Origin: Desulfobacteraceae bacterium
GTDB lineage: Bacteria; Desulfobacterota; Desulfobacteria; Desulfobacterales; SURF-7
Assembly: GCA_003599865.1 (NCBI GenBank)
Contig: QZKS01000047.1
Coordinates: 1-64,000 of the forward strand
Direction of reading: 5' to 3'
DNA: 64,000 nt
Below are positions 29,983-39,160 of the stretch, one piece after another (within the stretch, counting starts at the first letter, position 1; each line of letters starts with the position of its first letter). Under the pieces are notes generated by a model, which ran no database searches, had not been told where the DNA came from, and saw only the letters and a program-made list of their open reading frames with translations. The position numbers and the translations under genes were made by a program.

Positions 29983-30452
29983 AATTTCCTCGTTGAATAA
30001 TGACGATTCGCCATCACAGGATGTCACGTTTGTGCCCAAACCCATACTACTGATAAAAAATCGCTTTTCAACTGTTATTTTATATTCATGCACAATCACC
30101 CATGGTAAAAGGTACGGCCTTACACCGGATATCGCCCTGATTTTACAAAAAACGCGATTGATAACATGCGATTGATCCGTATTTTGCATTCCCAATAAAA
30201 AAACATGAACAATGTTCTTGAAAACGAAACCATTTTCCGATATATCAAAAAACAAACCAATCAGTATTTTTTAAAATCTTCTTAAATTAAAATAAGTTAA
30301 CGCATCTCGAACCATTGAGATTACCATAACAACCCGATCATCATATCCATTTCCGAAGTCCCTTATCGTTCTCTTCGGGTTGTTATCTGTTTGCCGTTGG
30401 CGGTTGTTTCATTGACTTCTTCTTTAACCCTAACTGTTTGAAGGAGGTGCCC
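29983..30452. other. Divergent intergenic region
   Basis: About 470 bp separate the start of the ExbB/TonB-like locus from the pectinacetylesterase-type gene. It is AT-rich, must hold both promoters, and contains a perfect 12-bp inverted repeat (30326-30386). I could not pick a convincing promoter by eye. Confidence 0.5.
30326..30386. repeat. Perfect 12-bp inverted repeat in the divergent intergenic region
   Basis: ATAACAACCCGA (30326-30337) and TCGGGTTGTTAT (30375-30386) are exact reverse complements with a 37-nt loop. There is no T-run, so it is not a standard terminator. It could be a paired regulator site or a leader stem upstream of the pectinacetylesterase-type gene. Confidence 0.45.
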
Positions 30453-31964
30453 ATGCGATTTTCAATCCATCGAAACATTTTATTATCAGTCACCTTATTG
30501 TTATCTTTTCTGATGCTTTTTTCCTGTTCCGGATCGGATTCCAACATGGATGCGGATGTAGAGCCGGCTGCCGGCAATTCGCTCCGGTCGGTGCAGGAAC
30601 TGCTTTCCATGTCTCCGACCGATATGACGGATGAGGACCTGGACCAGCTTCGGCTCCAGACTGGCGGAATGACACAGGAGGAATATGAGGCCATTTATGG
30701 TCCCCTGCCGGAAACAGATGATGGAGAAGCAGAACAGCGGGATGCCCAGGACCTTCTGGACACCCTCACATCCGCAATCTGGGGTTATTGGGATAAGGTT
30801 GACATTCCCGGTGCCGTTTGCGGCAACAACTCCCAATACAAAATTTTTGTCATGAAATCGACCGGTTTCTGGAACTGGCTGTTGGGATATACCAATGACG
30901 TGATTGTTTATCTGGAACCGGGCGGCGCATGCTGGGATTATCCCAGCTGCACAGGACAGGCCGGTATCCGGGGTGCGGCCAATCCGGACGGCATTCCGGA
31001 CAATTTCATGAACCTTGGCGACTATTTAGATCCGAACATCGAGGGCGGCAGCGTCAATGCCGCCATTTCGCCGCTGATTCTCAAAAATCACCCGACAGGG
31101 GATAATGTTCAGACCTCCAACTGGAATAAGGTCTTTATCCCGTATTGTACCGGAGACGTTCATTCCGGCAACCGGATCGCAACCTATACGGATGATGTGA
31201 CCGGAGAAACCATCACCTATCATCATGTCGGAGCCGTCAATATCGAGGCGGTCATCGAATATTTGAAAGATGAATTCCCCAATATCGACAAACTCATGAT
31301 CACCGGCTCCAGTGCAGGCGGGGTGGGCACGCTGACCAATTATCATTTTTTCCGAAAAGAACTTTCTCCCAGAAAAGCCTATATGCTGAACGACTCGGGT
31401 CCGATTTTTTCCGCCACCAGCGATGCGGACAATCAATATCGTCTTCACCAGAAAATCAGCCAGGAATGGAATACCGATTACCTGATCGGCAAATTGCAGG
31501 CGGATTTCCCGGGTGTGGATATCACCGGTGATTTCGGCCAGATCCACACGCTTCTGGCCAATGCCTATCCGAACGACCCCCTGGCCATTACCCTGTTCAC
31601 CAGAGATACCAACTTTTCCGGATATTCCTATGCAAGGTTCTATGATCTGGATGAAACCGATCCTGCACAGGTGGAAATCATACTCGATCTCTGGGAGGAA
31701 GATATCGACAACCTGGTGGCGACCTATAATCAGCATAATAACTTAAGCTACTATATCCCCTATTTCCGGGATATGAATGAAAGCCATTGTACGGCCATTG
31801 TCGAATTTACCGGAACCGAATACCTGAATACGGGGGTTGATGTAGGAGACTTTATCAATGATGTCCTGAACGGAAATCCGGTCCAGAGTTATCGGGAACC
31901 GGAAAACCCGGCAGATGCGTATGTAACGGACTTCTGGATGGATCTGGTCAATCTGCTGCTGTAA
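30453..31964 (+). CDS. Pectinacetylesterase-family lipoprotein
   Basis: Secreted alpha/beta hydrolase of the pectinacetylesterase/Notum family. The 503-residue protein has a lipoprotein-type N-terminus ending in FSCS, then an acidic linker, then the hydrolase domain with YLEPGGACWDYPSC and the nucleophile motif GSSAGG. Conserved cysteines and the HHVGAVNIEAVIEYL segment fit the family. The start at 30453 follows AAGGAGG. The substrate may be an acetylated or acylated glycan or protein, which the sequence does not tell. It is followed by a terminator. Confidence 0.85.
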   Translation: MRFSIHRNILLSVTLLLSFLMLFSCSGSDSNMDADVEPAAGNSLRSVQELLSMSPTDMTDEDLDQLRLQTGGMTQEEYEAIYGPLPETDDGEAEQRDAQDLLDTLTSAIWGYWDKVDIPGAVCGNNSQYKIFVMKSTGFWNWLLGYTNDVIVYLEPGGACWDYPSCTGQAGIRGAANPDGIPDNFMNLGDYLDPNIEGGSVNAAISPLILKNHPTGDNVQTSNWNKVFIPYCTGDVHSGNRIATYTDDVTGETITYHHVGAVNIEAVIEYLKDEFPNIDKLMITGSSAGGVGTLTNYHFFRKELSPRKAYMLNDSGPIFSATSDADNQYRLHQKISQEWNTDYLIGKLQADFPGVDITGDFGQIHTLLANAYPNDPLAITLFTRDTNFSGYSYARFYDLDETDPAQVEIILDLWEEDIDNLVATYNQHNNLSYYIPYFRDMNESHCTAIVEFTGTEYLNTGVDVGDFINDVLNGNPVQSYREPENPADAYVTDFWMDLVNLLL

Positions 31965-31991
31965 AACGGAAAAACCGTTTGCCTTACCCAA

Positions 31992-32030
31992 AAGGCCCTG
32001 CCGGAATTCTTGGCAGGGCCTTACTGTTTT
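31992..32030 (+). terminator. Terminator of the pectinacetylesterase-type gene
   Basis: The stem AAGGCCCTGCC (31992-32002) pairs perfectly with GGCAGGGCCTT (32012-32022) around a 9-nt loop. The following T-stretch is interrupted (ACTGTTTT) but the hairpin is very stable. It starts 27 nt after the stop codon. Confidence 0.75.
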
Positions 32031-32151
32031 AAATCAGACATGACAGGGGTCATGGGAAATGCTTCCGGCCGTCATTCGGCACATTGACATCACGCAAAAT
32101 ACGTGTAACTATAAAAAGCATAAAAACAATGACAAAAAACGAGGAATTCCC

Positions 32152-32397
32152 ATGAAACAGAACATCACATTAAGCATAGACAAAGATCTTATTGTACGGG
32201 CAAAAATTCTTGCCGCCAGACGCCGGACATCGATCAGCAAAATGCTGGCAGAAGACCTTAAAATGCAGGTTGAGCAATCCGAACGCTACGAAACCGCCAA
32301 AAAGAAAGCATTGTTCAACCTGAAAAAAGGGCTCCATTTGGGTGGGCAACAAATAACCGGCAGAGAGGAATTGCATGATCGAAAAAACCTTCGTTGA
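32152..32397 (+). CDS. Antitoxin of a PIN-type toxin-antitoxin pair
   Basis: An 81-residue protein starting MKQNITLSIDKDLIVRAK, followed by ARRRTSISKMLAEDLK, the ribbon-helix-helix pattern of DUF6364/VapB-like antitoxins. The C-terminal part (KKGLHLGGQ) resembles the tails that bind a PIN toxin. The start at 32152 follows GAGG; the gene overlaps the toxin start by 23 bp. It would repress its own promoter and neutralise the toxin. Confidence 0.8.
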   Translation: MKQNITLSIDKDLIVRAKILAARRRTSISKMLAEDLKMQVEQSERYETAKKKALFNLKKGLHLGGQQITGREELHDRKNLR

Positions 32398-32794
32398 TAC
32401 GAATATTCTGGTTTATGCCCATGACCTTGACGCTACTGGTAAGCGCAAAATAGCTCAAAAAACACTTTCTGATCTTTGGGAAAATGGAACCGGCACAATC
32501 AGTATTCAGGTGTTGCATGAATTCTATGTCACTGTCACCCGGAAAATTCAGAACCCCATTTCCATCGCGACGGCAAGGGGAATCATCGAAAACTATCTGA
32601 CCTGGCCGCTGATCATTAATGATGAGAAAACAATGATGCACGCTACAGAGATTGAAGAAAGATACCGATTGTCATTCTGGGACGCACTGATTCTGGCTGC
32701 GGCATGCCGGGCAAAAGCGGAAATCCTTCTGACCGAAGATCTCTCTCATGATCAGGAAATTGAAGGAATTCAAATTGTGAATCCCTTTCTTTGA
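32375..32794 (+). CDS. PIN-domain ribonuclease toxin (VapC-like)
   Basis: A 139-residue PIN-domain nuclease. The acidic metal-binding residues are visible as FVDTNIL (D8), VLHEF (E49) and FWDALI, with a late TEDLSH, the standard PIN order. PIN toxins cleave tRNA or rRNA; the target here is unknown. It overlaps the antitoxin gene, so the pair is translationally coupled, and a weak hairpin terminator follows at 32804. Confidence 0.87.
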   Translation: MIEKTFVDTNILVYAHDLDATGKRKIAQKTLSDLWENGTGTISIQVLHEFYVTVTRKIQNPISIATARGIIENYLTWPLIINDEKTMMHATEIEERYRLSFWDALILAAACRAKAEILLTEDLSHDQEIEGIQIVNPFL

Positions 32795-32803
32795 GCCAGG
32801 TAG

Positions 32804-32829
32804 GATGTGCTTTTAAGCGCATCTTCTTT
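32804..32829 (+). terminator. Weak terminator after the PIN toxin gene
   Basis: GATGTGC (32804-32810) pairs with GCGCATC (32817-32823) with one G-U pair and a 6-nt loop, followed by TTCTTT. It lies 9 nt beyond the toxin stop codon. Confidence 0.5.
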
Positions 32830-32923
32830 AAGCAACACCAAAACGTCAATTCGAAACGGATATTTCTCCTGCGTCTGTCGAATTTCCTGACGAAGAAAAG
32901 TTCGGCTTTACGCTGATACATTT

Positions 32924-34462
32924 TTATCCAAAAATCTCTGCATATTTTTTTTCAACAGCTTGGATTTCTCGGTCAGTAAGCTGTTTAAATTCCTTGTTCT
33001 TTGCTCGATTTGGAAACTTACCATTATTGTTGTTCAAAAATCTTATTAGAAGATCGACAAGCGTATCCGGCATATCCATATAGTTTTTCATGAAGTCGTT
33101 AAGCAGATCATATTTTTTCAGATAGTTAACTTCATCAGGAAGTGTTCTGTCTACTGTTTCCTCAACACATTCAAATAAAAACTCAGCCTGTTTTGTTGCA
33201 TCAAAATAGCGATACAGATCGATCGTCTCGTTCAGTACCTCAACATTGTTTCGTTCTGTCGGTCGCCATTCAATGAGATCAAGGCGTGGCTTTGAGAAAT
33301 GCTCCAATATTTTTCGATATTCATCCATACGCTCCAAAATGACAGCAGATACCGGAAATATTAACCCTTTTGGAACAAACCCTTTCTCAGCCAGAACATG
33401 ATGAAATAAATAGCGGTGAATACGACCATTTCCATCTTCAAAAGGATGGATAAATACAAAACCGAAAGCAATAAGCGTCGCCACCAGGACAGCATGAAAA
33501 TCATCCTGAGAAAGAAGTTCATAACAATCGATTAAACCATTCATAAGCACCTGTAAATCATCCGGTTTGGCAGAAATATGATCCGGCATCGGTATTCCTG
33601 TGCTACGGTCGTGTGCGCCTACAAAACCACCTTCCACCCGCAGACCGGGCTTGATAAAGCGATGATCTGCGATAACAATCTGCTGTAGCTGTTCCAGTTC
33701 GGGAATACTGAGTTTACGCTGCCCGGCTACCCCAATTATCCTTCCCCATCTTTCGATCCGGTTGTGTGGTGGGGTTTCACCTTCAATCGTATAAGATGCT
33801 TTTGAGTCCTTAAGTAACAAAAAAGCAGCAGCTCGACATAGTAAACCGGGATGGGTCCGGCCGATATTTTCTATGGCAGTTTCCGACAAATTTTTATCAA
33901 TATATTGCTCAAGCTTTTTTGTTTTTCGGATCAAAGGGCAAAAACTGTGTGTCCCCGGCAAGTTGTTGCGAACCCGATGGCGTTTGGAGGGATTTGATTT
34001 CCCTTCGTATTGCAACTTGTTATTGACGATAGGAACGAAATTCCCGGTTTTAGCATCTTCAATATCAAGTTGCTGCCCACGCAGCCATTCCCACAAAAAC
34101 CAAAGTCTGCGGCTGTAGCTTCCTGTTGGCTCGGAACGAATAATCGCCTGGATTTTCTGGGCCTCAATGTTTTGAAATAATGCGTTGAGTACGGCCAGAT
34201 CAATACCCTCGTACTTCAGGGCAAAAACCAAATGCCCATTAAGTGTATCTTGAGGCTTATGGCGCGGTGTAAAAATATGCCAGCGTTCATAATCGTATAT
34301 CTTATGTTTCGTTCCGATAGCGCAGAGATAATCCGGTATCGGAACTTTCAGATCATGCGCCTGAATGAGTGCTGAATATCCGGCTAAACCAGCCCCCTCT
34401 TCCAGGGCCGGAAAGTCATGAAAAACAATTATATCTAATGAAATTTGATTATAAATAGCCAT
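32924..34462 (-). CDS. Fic-domain adenylyltransferase
   Basis: A 512-residue Fic protein that would transfer AMP (or another nucleotide part) to a target protein. The full Fic motif HPFEDGNGRIHR stands at residues 339-350. An inhibitory-helix motif SYTIEG (S/TxxxEG) lies upstream at 223-228, so this is a class II Fic that inhibits itself. A long N-terminal region (about 1-180) contains a conserved TGSYSRRLWFLWEWL stretch of unknown role. No partner antitoxin is needed or seen next to it. The target is unknown. Confidence 0.88.
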   Translation of the reverse strand: MAIYNQISLDIIVFHDFPALEEGAGLAGYSALIQAHDLKVPIPDYLCAIGTKHKIYDYERWHIFTPRHKPQDTLNGHLVFALKYEGIDLAVLNALFQNIEAQKIQAIIRSEPTGSYSRRLWFLWEWLRGQQLDIEDAKTGNFVPIVNNKLQYEGKSNPSKRHRVRNNLPGTHSFCPLIRKTKKLEQYIDKNLSETAIENIGRTHPGLLCRAAAFLLLKDSKASYTIEGETPPHNRIERWGRIIGVAGQRKLSIPELEQLQQIVIADHRFIKPGLRVEGGFVGAHDRSTGIPMPDHISAKPDDLQVLMNGLIDCYELLSQDDFHAVLVATLIAFGFVFIHPFEDGNGRIHRYLFHHVLAEKGFVPKGLIFPVSAVILERMDEYRKILEHFSKPRLDLIEWRPTERNNVEVLNETIDLYRYFDATKQAEFLFECVEETVDRTLPDEVNYLKKYDLLNDFMKNYMDMPDTLVDLLIRFLNNNNGKFPNRAKNKEFKQLTDREIQAVEKKYAEIFG

Positions 34463-34658
34463 TTTTATGAATTACCGTTTTTTTAGTACGAATCAGCATG
34501 GCATGAAAAACGCTTTTTGTCTATGAATTTTAATTATAATACAATAAATATATGAATAATGATTACTGTGCGCAGCAAAAGGCTACAAAGCTATTTTGAG
34601 AGGTACGAATGGCGTGAACCGGAATGAGAATTCTTATTTAATCTGATGTTTGGTGATT

Positions 34659-34949
34659 TTAAATTCTACCTTTCCAATAGTCTGGTTTTCTGTGAAGATG
34701 AGCGATTGCCACAATCAAGATTTCTTGTTCTCGTATTTGGTAAATAATTCCATATGGAAATCGCCGAGTTTGACATCGCCTTGATCGTTTTGAAATATGA
34801 TGCCATGCTTCAGGAAATTCACCAATCCTATCGAGAGTACTCAACACCTCAGTCAAGAAGGCATCTCCGAGACCTGGGATCTCATAGTTGTAATATTCAA
34901 TGGCATCATCCAGCTCGATTTGAGCAATTTCCAGAAAATTTATCTTCAT
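34659..34949 (-). CDS. RelE/ParE-family toxin
   Basis: A 96-residue toxin of the RelE/ParE superfamily, with the typical opening AQIELDDAIEYYN and the ending (FPYGIIYQIREQEILIVAIAHLHRKPDYW). Such proteins cut ribosome-bound mRNA or inhibit gyrase; the sequence does not decide which. It starts 6 nt after the antitoxin gene. Confidence 0.87.
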   Translation of the reverse strand: MKINFLEIAQIELDDAIEYYNYEIPGLGDAFLTEVLSTLDRIGEFPEAWHHISKRSRRCQTRRFPYGIIYQIREQEILIVAIAHLHRKPDYWKGRI

Positions 34950-34955
34950 TTTAAT

Positions 34956-35168
34956 CTACCTGTATTTCTGAAGAACACTCTCTAAAGAAATCGCCCTGAT
35001 TTTTCCTTGGTCATAGGCATCAATCCTCACTTCAGCCTCTTGTGCCCATAACTCGTCAATTTCTTTATCAGACTTATCAAGAGTCGAAATCAGCTTATCT
35101 ATGAGTTGTGCTTTTTCGGAAGGCGTAAGCGATAGCGCCTCCTTAAAAATATTATCTGTGGTGGTCAT
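34956..35168 (-). CDS. Addiction-module antitoxin (PF09720 type)
   Basis: A 70-residue antitoxin that begins with a helix containing LTPSEKAQLIDKLISTLD, the signature of the addiction-module component family, and continues with EIDELWAQEAEVRIDAYDQGKI. It is encoded directly upstream of the RelE/ParE-type toxin. A GGGG-type site precedes its ATG. Confidence 0.88.
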   Translation of the reverse strand: MTTTDNIFKEALSLTPSEKAQLIDKLISTLDKSDKEIDELWAQEAEVRIDAYDQGKIRAISLESVLQKYR

Positions 35169-35210
35169 TTTTTCCCCTTTGTATTGCTACAATTTGAAAT
35201 AATTATTTAA

Positions 35211-35239
35211 AAATCATTTGCCAAACATTAGATAGTCAA
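35211..35239 (-). promoter_or_regulatory. Promoter candidate of the RelE/ParE-type module
   Basis: On the minus strand TTGACT (35234-35239) and TGATTT (35211-35216) are 17 bp apart, about 45 nt upstream of the antitoxin start. The -10 is poor. The rest of the 297-nt gap up to the tetR stop codon is very AT-rich and shows no gene. Confidence 0.35.
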
Positions 35240-35465
35240 GAGATTTTGTCTATTTTGATTACAGAACTCATCTTTCAACAATATATTAGAAATAATATTT
35301 TTTTCAACATTTTTTAAATATAAAAACAAATTGTTATAAACATTTCTTATTTTAGCGGGAAAGTGTTTTGATTTTCTGATAACAAGCAGGTGTTTTTGTC
35401 ATATTTCAAAAAAGATGAAAGTGCATCCTGCCAGGCTATTAATCCCGAAAAAACATGACAAACTG

Positions 35466-36080
35466 TTATGTTTCCGCTTTGATCTCCAGCATGGGAAGGA
35501 TCATCTTTGTCCAGAGTCCTCTCAAGGATTGATAATAATCAGGGTTGTCATGGAGAATGGACTGCAAACCCATACCGCCGATGACATACAGTGTCAGGTT
35601 CAGGATTTTTTCAACCGGCGTATCGTGATGATCGCTGGATTGAAAATATTTTCGCCAGAGGGTATCCAGGGACTCCACAAATTCATCAAAAACCGGAACC
35701 AGCAATTCCCGGAGTTCCGCATCGGTCCGGCAGGCAACGGTCAGTTCCACCCAGACATCCCGGACCTTTCCCTGGTAAAAATTTTTCCAGATATAGTCGA
35801 ACAGTTCGGGCAGTTGTTCCTTGCTCATAAACTCAGGACTATTCTCAATGGCCTGTTGAACGGAAGACCTGAACAGGGATTCCCGCGCCGCCTCGGCAAT
35901 CAGCTCTTTTTTGGTTTTGAAATGATGGCTCCAGGCGCCCCTGGAAACCCCTGCCTCTTCTAAAATCCGCGGCAGGGAGGCACCATGATATCCATACTGA
36001 TGAAGGCAATGCATGGTCGCCTTCATCAGTTTTGCGCGCATCTCTTCCCTTCTTTCCTTCTGTGTTTTCCGGTTTTGCAT
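35466..36080 (-). CDS. TetR-family transcriptional regulator
   Basis: A 204-residue regulator with an N-terminal helix-turn-helix (about 15-60, HQYGYHGASLPRILEEAGVSRGAWSHHFKTK) and a helical ligand-binding domain. It is the last gene of the four-gene operon with the CoA ligase and the two dehydratase-type subunits, so it most likely senses an acyl-CoA or free acid from that pathway. A 14-bp palindrome at 40310-40323, ahead of the first gene, is the likely operator. Confidence 0.9.
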   Translation of the reverse strand: MQNRKTQKERREEMRAKLMKATMHCLHQYGYHGASLPRILEEAGVSRGAWSHHFKTKKELIAEAARESLFRSSVQQAIENSPEFMSKEQLPELFDYIWKNFYQGKVRDVWVELTVACRTDAELRELLVPVFDEFVESLDTLWRKYFQSSDHHDTPVEKILNLTLYVIGGMGLQSILHDNPDYYQSLRGLWTKMILPMLEIKAET

Positions 36081-36104
36081 GGAATCGTTCCTGATATGAA
36101 TCCG

Positions 36105-37886
36105 TTATTGATACAGTGCGTCCAGAAGATGGATATATTTTTTTTCAACCTCTTTGCGGCGGACCTTCATAGTCGGCGTCAGCTCTCCGGTTTCCACCTG
36201 AAACGGGTTTGGAACAATCACATACTTCTTGATGGTTTCAAATTTGGCCAGGGCCTTGTTTGCCTCGTCAATAGCAGACTGCACTTCCGCCCGGACCGGC
36301 TCCAACCCGATCAGCGCCTGGATATCATGGCTGTGATAACCGTTTTTTTCCGCCCATACCTTAAGATTTTCATGGGACAGGGAGATCAGGGCGGTCAGGT
36401 AATTTCTGCGGTCACCATGCACCATGGCGTGTTCCACCAGCGGATGATTCATGATGCGGCTTTCAATATTGGAGGGCGTGACGTTCTTGCCCCCGGATGT
36501 GACGATGATCTCTTTTTTCCGGCCGGTAATCCAGAGAAAACCATCCGAGTCAATCCGCCCGATATCGCCGGTATAGATCCATCCTTCGGGATTGATCGTC
36601 TTTCGGGTCAGCTCCTCCTGGTTGTGATATCCCTTGAACACGATATCTCCCTTCACCATGATTTCGCCGTCATCTGCAATTTTCAGTTCCACATTCGGAA
36701 GCGCTTTGCCGACCGATCCGAACCGGTAGTCTGTCGGAGTACATCCCGTACAGAAGCAGGATACCTCGGTTTGCCCATAGCCTTCCAGAATCAGCATCCC
36801 GCATGCATGAAAAAATTCCAGAATGTCAACCGAGATCGGCGCTGCGGAAGAGAGAAAATAATTGACACGCCCCCCGAAAATATTCCGGATCTTGCCGAGC
36901 ACCAGCCGATCGGCAATCTCCTTTTTGATTTTCAGCCCCGGAGGAATCGCCTCTTTCCGTTGATGAAAACGGCTTACGGTTTTTCCGGTTTTTACCGCCC
37001 ACTGAAACAAGGCCTTTTTCAAAAAGGAAGCATTCGCCACTTCGGACTGAACCTTGGCATATGCTTTTTCAAAAATACGGGGGACACTTCCGAAAAAAGT
37101 AGGACGGATTTCCTTGATATCATCGAGGATATGGTTAATGTCCTCCACATAGGCTGCCGTGATGCCGCGGCTGATCCTCATGAACTGACCGGCAACCCGT
37201 TCTCCCACATGACACAAGGGCAGGAAAAACATCATGGTATCTCCCAGGATTTCATCCGGGAAAACAGATGTGGATTCCAGTTCGGCAAGGATGTTCCTGT
37301 GCGTCAGACAGGCGCCCTTTGGCGGCCCGGTGGTTCCGGAGGTATAGATAATCAGGGCCGTATCGGTTGCTGCGATATTGTTCTCAACCTGTTCGACCAT
37401 ATCCGCTTTTTCGGACAAGGCTTTCTCGCCTGCTGCCATCAGGTCGGCAAGCCCGATAACCTGATCTCCATCGGCATCTCCATTCCATAAAACAATTTTT
37501 TCCAGAAACGGCAGCTCGTTTTTTTGGGACTGCACCTTTTTCAGCAGTTCCTTGTTTTCCACAAACAGAACCCTGGATTCGGAATCGTTCAGGATATAGG
37601 CAACCTGTTCAGCGGACAGGGTCTGATAGATTCCGACGCTGATCATTCCGGCCCGCATGACCCCCAGATCCGATAATGTCCATTCCAGCCTGGTATTTCC
37701 GAATATGGAAACCGCATTTCCGGGTTGGATGCCCAGGGAAAGAATGCCGGCCGCGATTTTCTTCGACTGGTCATCCACATGGGACCATGAAACCGGCTGC
37801 CACTGTCCGTTCTTTTTCACCAGAAATGCGGTCTTTGATGCATCCTTTCGGCATCGGTCTTTTACCATTTCAACCAGTGTCTGCAT
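36105..37886 (-). CDS. Long-chain acyl-CoA ligase (AMP-forming)
   Basis: ATP-dependent CoA ligase of the long-chain fatty-acid/AMP-dependent synthetase family, about 593 residues. The P-loop-like signature YTSGTTGPPKG and the later TGDIGRIDSDGFLWITGRKKE are complete, and the C-terminal VTSGGKNVTPSNIES loop fits the family. I chose 37886 because AAGGAG stands 7 nt upstream; the longer frame overlaps the neighbouring gene. It would activate the acid used by the dehydratase/reductase pair. Confidence 0.9.
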   Translation of the reverse strand: MQTLVEMVKDRCRKDASKTAFLVKKNGQWQPVSWSHVDDQSKKIAAGILSLGIQPGNAVSIFGNTRLEWTLSDLGVMRAGMISVGIYQTLSAEQVAYILNDSESRVLFVENKELLKKVQSQKNELPFLEKIVLWNGDADGDQVIGLADLMAAGEKALSEKADMVEQVENNIAATDTALIIYTSGTTGPPKGACLTHRNILAELESTSVFPDEILGDTMMFFLPLCHVGERVAGQFMRISRGITAAYVEDINHILDDIKEIRPTFFGSVPRIFEKAYAKVQSEVANASFLKKALFQWAVKTGKTVSRFHQRKEAIPPGLKIKKEIADRLVLGKIRNIFGGRVNYFLSSAAPISVDILEFFHACGMLILEGYGQTEVSCFCTGCTPTDYRFGSVGKALPNVELKIADDGEIMVKGDIVFKGYHNQEELTRKTINPEGWIYTGDIGRIDSDGFLWITGRKKEIIVTSGGKNVTPSNIESRIMNHPLVEHAMVHGDRRNYLTALISLSHENLKVWAEKNGYHSHDIQALIGLEPVRAEVQSAIDEANKALAKFETIKKYVIVPNPFQVETGELTPTMKVRRKEVEKKYIHLLDALYQ

Positions 37887-37899
37887 GGGATTCTCCTTG

Positions 37900-39153
37900 T
37901 CAAGGGGTCGTTTTTCTTTTTGCGAGAAGCATTTCCATAAAAGCATCCGCCCGATTCTTAAACTGGGCCGGGAAAAAATTTCGTTCATCCATATGATCTG
38001 CATCAATAATAATGGAGGGGATGTCCATTGTCTCCTCCAACCGCCGTTTGATGTCCATCTGCCCAAGGGTGATGGGAAGACAGGACTTGTTCCGGTGAAA
38101 AATCACGCCGTCAATGGAATACTCCTTACATGCCTTTAGAATCGCATCCATCCGGGTTTCCATGGATACACACGAAACCAGCGGGTAGGACTTCAGGCTT
38201 TTCAGGGCCAGGGCTTGAATGGGATCGTTTGTATCCATACGGATCGACCAGGCAGTGGAATAGGTTTCCGCCACGACAACCCCGTTCATTTCTTCGAAGT
38301 AGTTGAACAGCCCCAGGTTATACCAGAGCGGGATATTGTCCCAGAACAGCCGGATCTTTTCCTCCGGAATCACCCCTTGCTTCGCGGCTACGCGATTCTG
38401 AAGCTCCTTGAGAACATTCTCCAGAAAATCAACGGCAATCTGGGTTCCCTGACGGGTCACCATGACAAACATGATCCCGATTTCCGCAGCGGAAAACGGA
38501 GTCGGAATGTATTTCCGATAAGACATGATCTCGTCCCACAGGGCGCATGCACGGTCGGACAGGCTAACTGCCTGGGCCAGCTTGTCATAATCCATTTTAC
38601 GGCCTGTGGTTTCCTCTATAAAGGATATCAGGCGTCGGATTTCCCGAACGGCATATTGGATATGATGGGGCTGAATATCGTTTAATGCCACCTGGGGCAG
38701 ATCTGCCCGGAAAACCGCTGCATCCGGGAAACGGCGTTCCAGTGCATGAAATATTTTCATGACCGGGACACAACCGCCTCCGGGAGAAATCAACAGATCC
38801 GGTACCGGCAGGTTCCCCAGAACCGACTGGCTGGTTGCAATCGGCCCGTGAACATATCCGATAATATTTCGCAGATAACCGCAGAGATCAATGGAGTAAC
38901 CCATATTTTCCGAAATCTCGAAATTTCCGGGCGCCATGCCAAAGGCGGCACAAACCGGCGACCAGTTCTCCGGGAAAACCGGCTGGAGTCCCATGGCATA
39001 AAAAATTTCAATGGCGCCGTTCATGGGCGGCATCCAGCCCACCGGAATGCCGCGGCTTTTGGCCTGACTGCATTCCATATAGTATTCGAATACAATCCGG
39101 TTAATCTCTTTGGCGGCTTTGAGACGTTTGGTTGATTTGCTTTTCTTATCCAT
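37900..39153 (-). CDS. 2-hydroxyacyl-CoA dehydratase / benzoyl-CoA reductase-type subunit (HgdB/BcrC family)
   Basis: A 417-residue member of the 2-hydroxyacyl-CoA dehydratase D-component family, with the typical N-terminal YMECSQAKSRGIPVGWMPP and SPGGGC segments and a cysteine-rich core for an iron-sulfur cluster. Such subunits remove water from 2-hydroxyacyl-CoA or reduce aromatic acyl-CoA. It lies 7 nt after its sister gene (39161-40279). The ATP-driven activator protein they need is not in this window. Confidence 0.85.
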   Translation of the reverse strand: MDKKSKSTKRLKAAKEINRIVFEYYMECSQAKSRGIPVGWMPPMNGAIEIFYAMGLQPVFPENWSPVCAAFGMAPGNFEISENMGYSIDLCGYLRNIIGYVHGPIATSQSVLGNLPVPDLLISPGGGCVPVMKIFHALERRFPDAAVFRADLPQVALNDIQPHHIQYAVREIRRLISFIEETTGRKMDYDKLAQAVSLSDRACALWDEIMSYRKYIPTPFSAAEIGIMFVMVTRQGTQIAVDFLENVLKELQNRVAAKQGVIPEEKIRLFWDNIPLWYNLGLFNYFEEMNGVVVAETYSTAWSIRMDTNDPIQALALKSLKSYPLVSCVSMETRMDAILKACKEYSIDGVIFHRNKSCLPITLGQMDIKRRLEETMDIPSIIIDADHMDERNFFPAQFKNRADAFMEMLLAKRKTTP

Positions 39154-39160
39154 GTTCCTC

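Noticed and set aside
20133-35168. Genomic island integrated at tRNA-Pro
   Set aside because: The tRNA is followed by a normal terminator, there is no integrase, and I found no second copy of the tRNA 3' end (CGCCCCGACCA) in the window.
35985-37490. 501-residue plus-strand frame
   Set aside because: Antisense to the acyl-CoA ligase and TetR genes; no family pattern.
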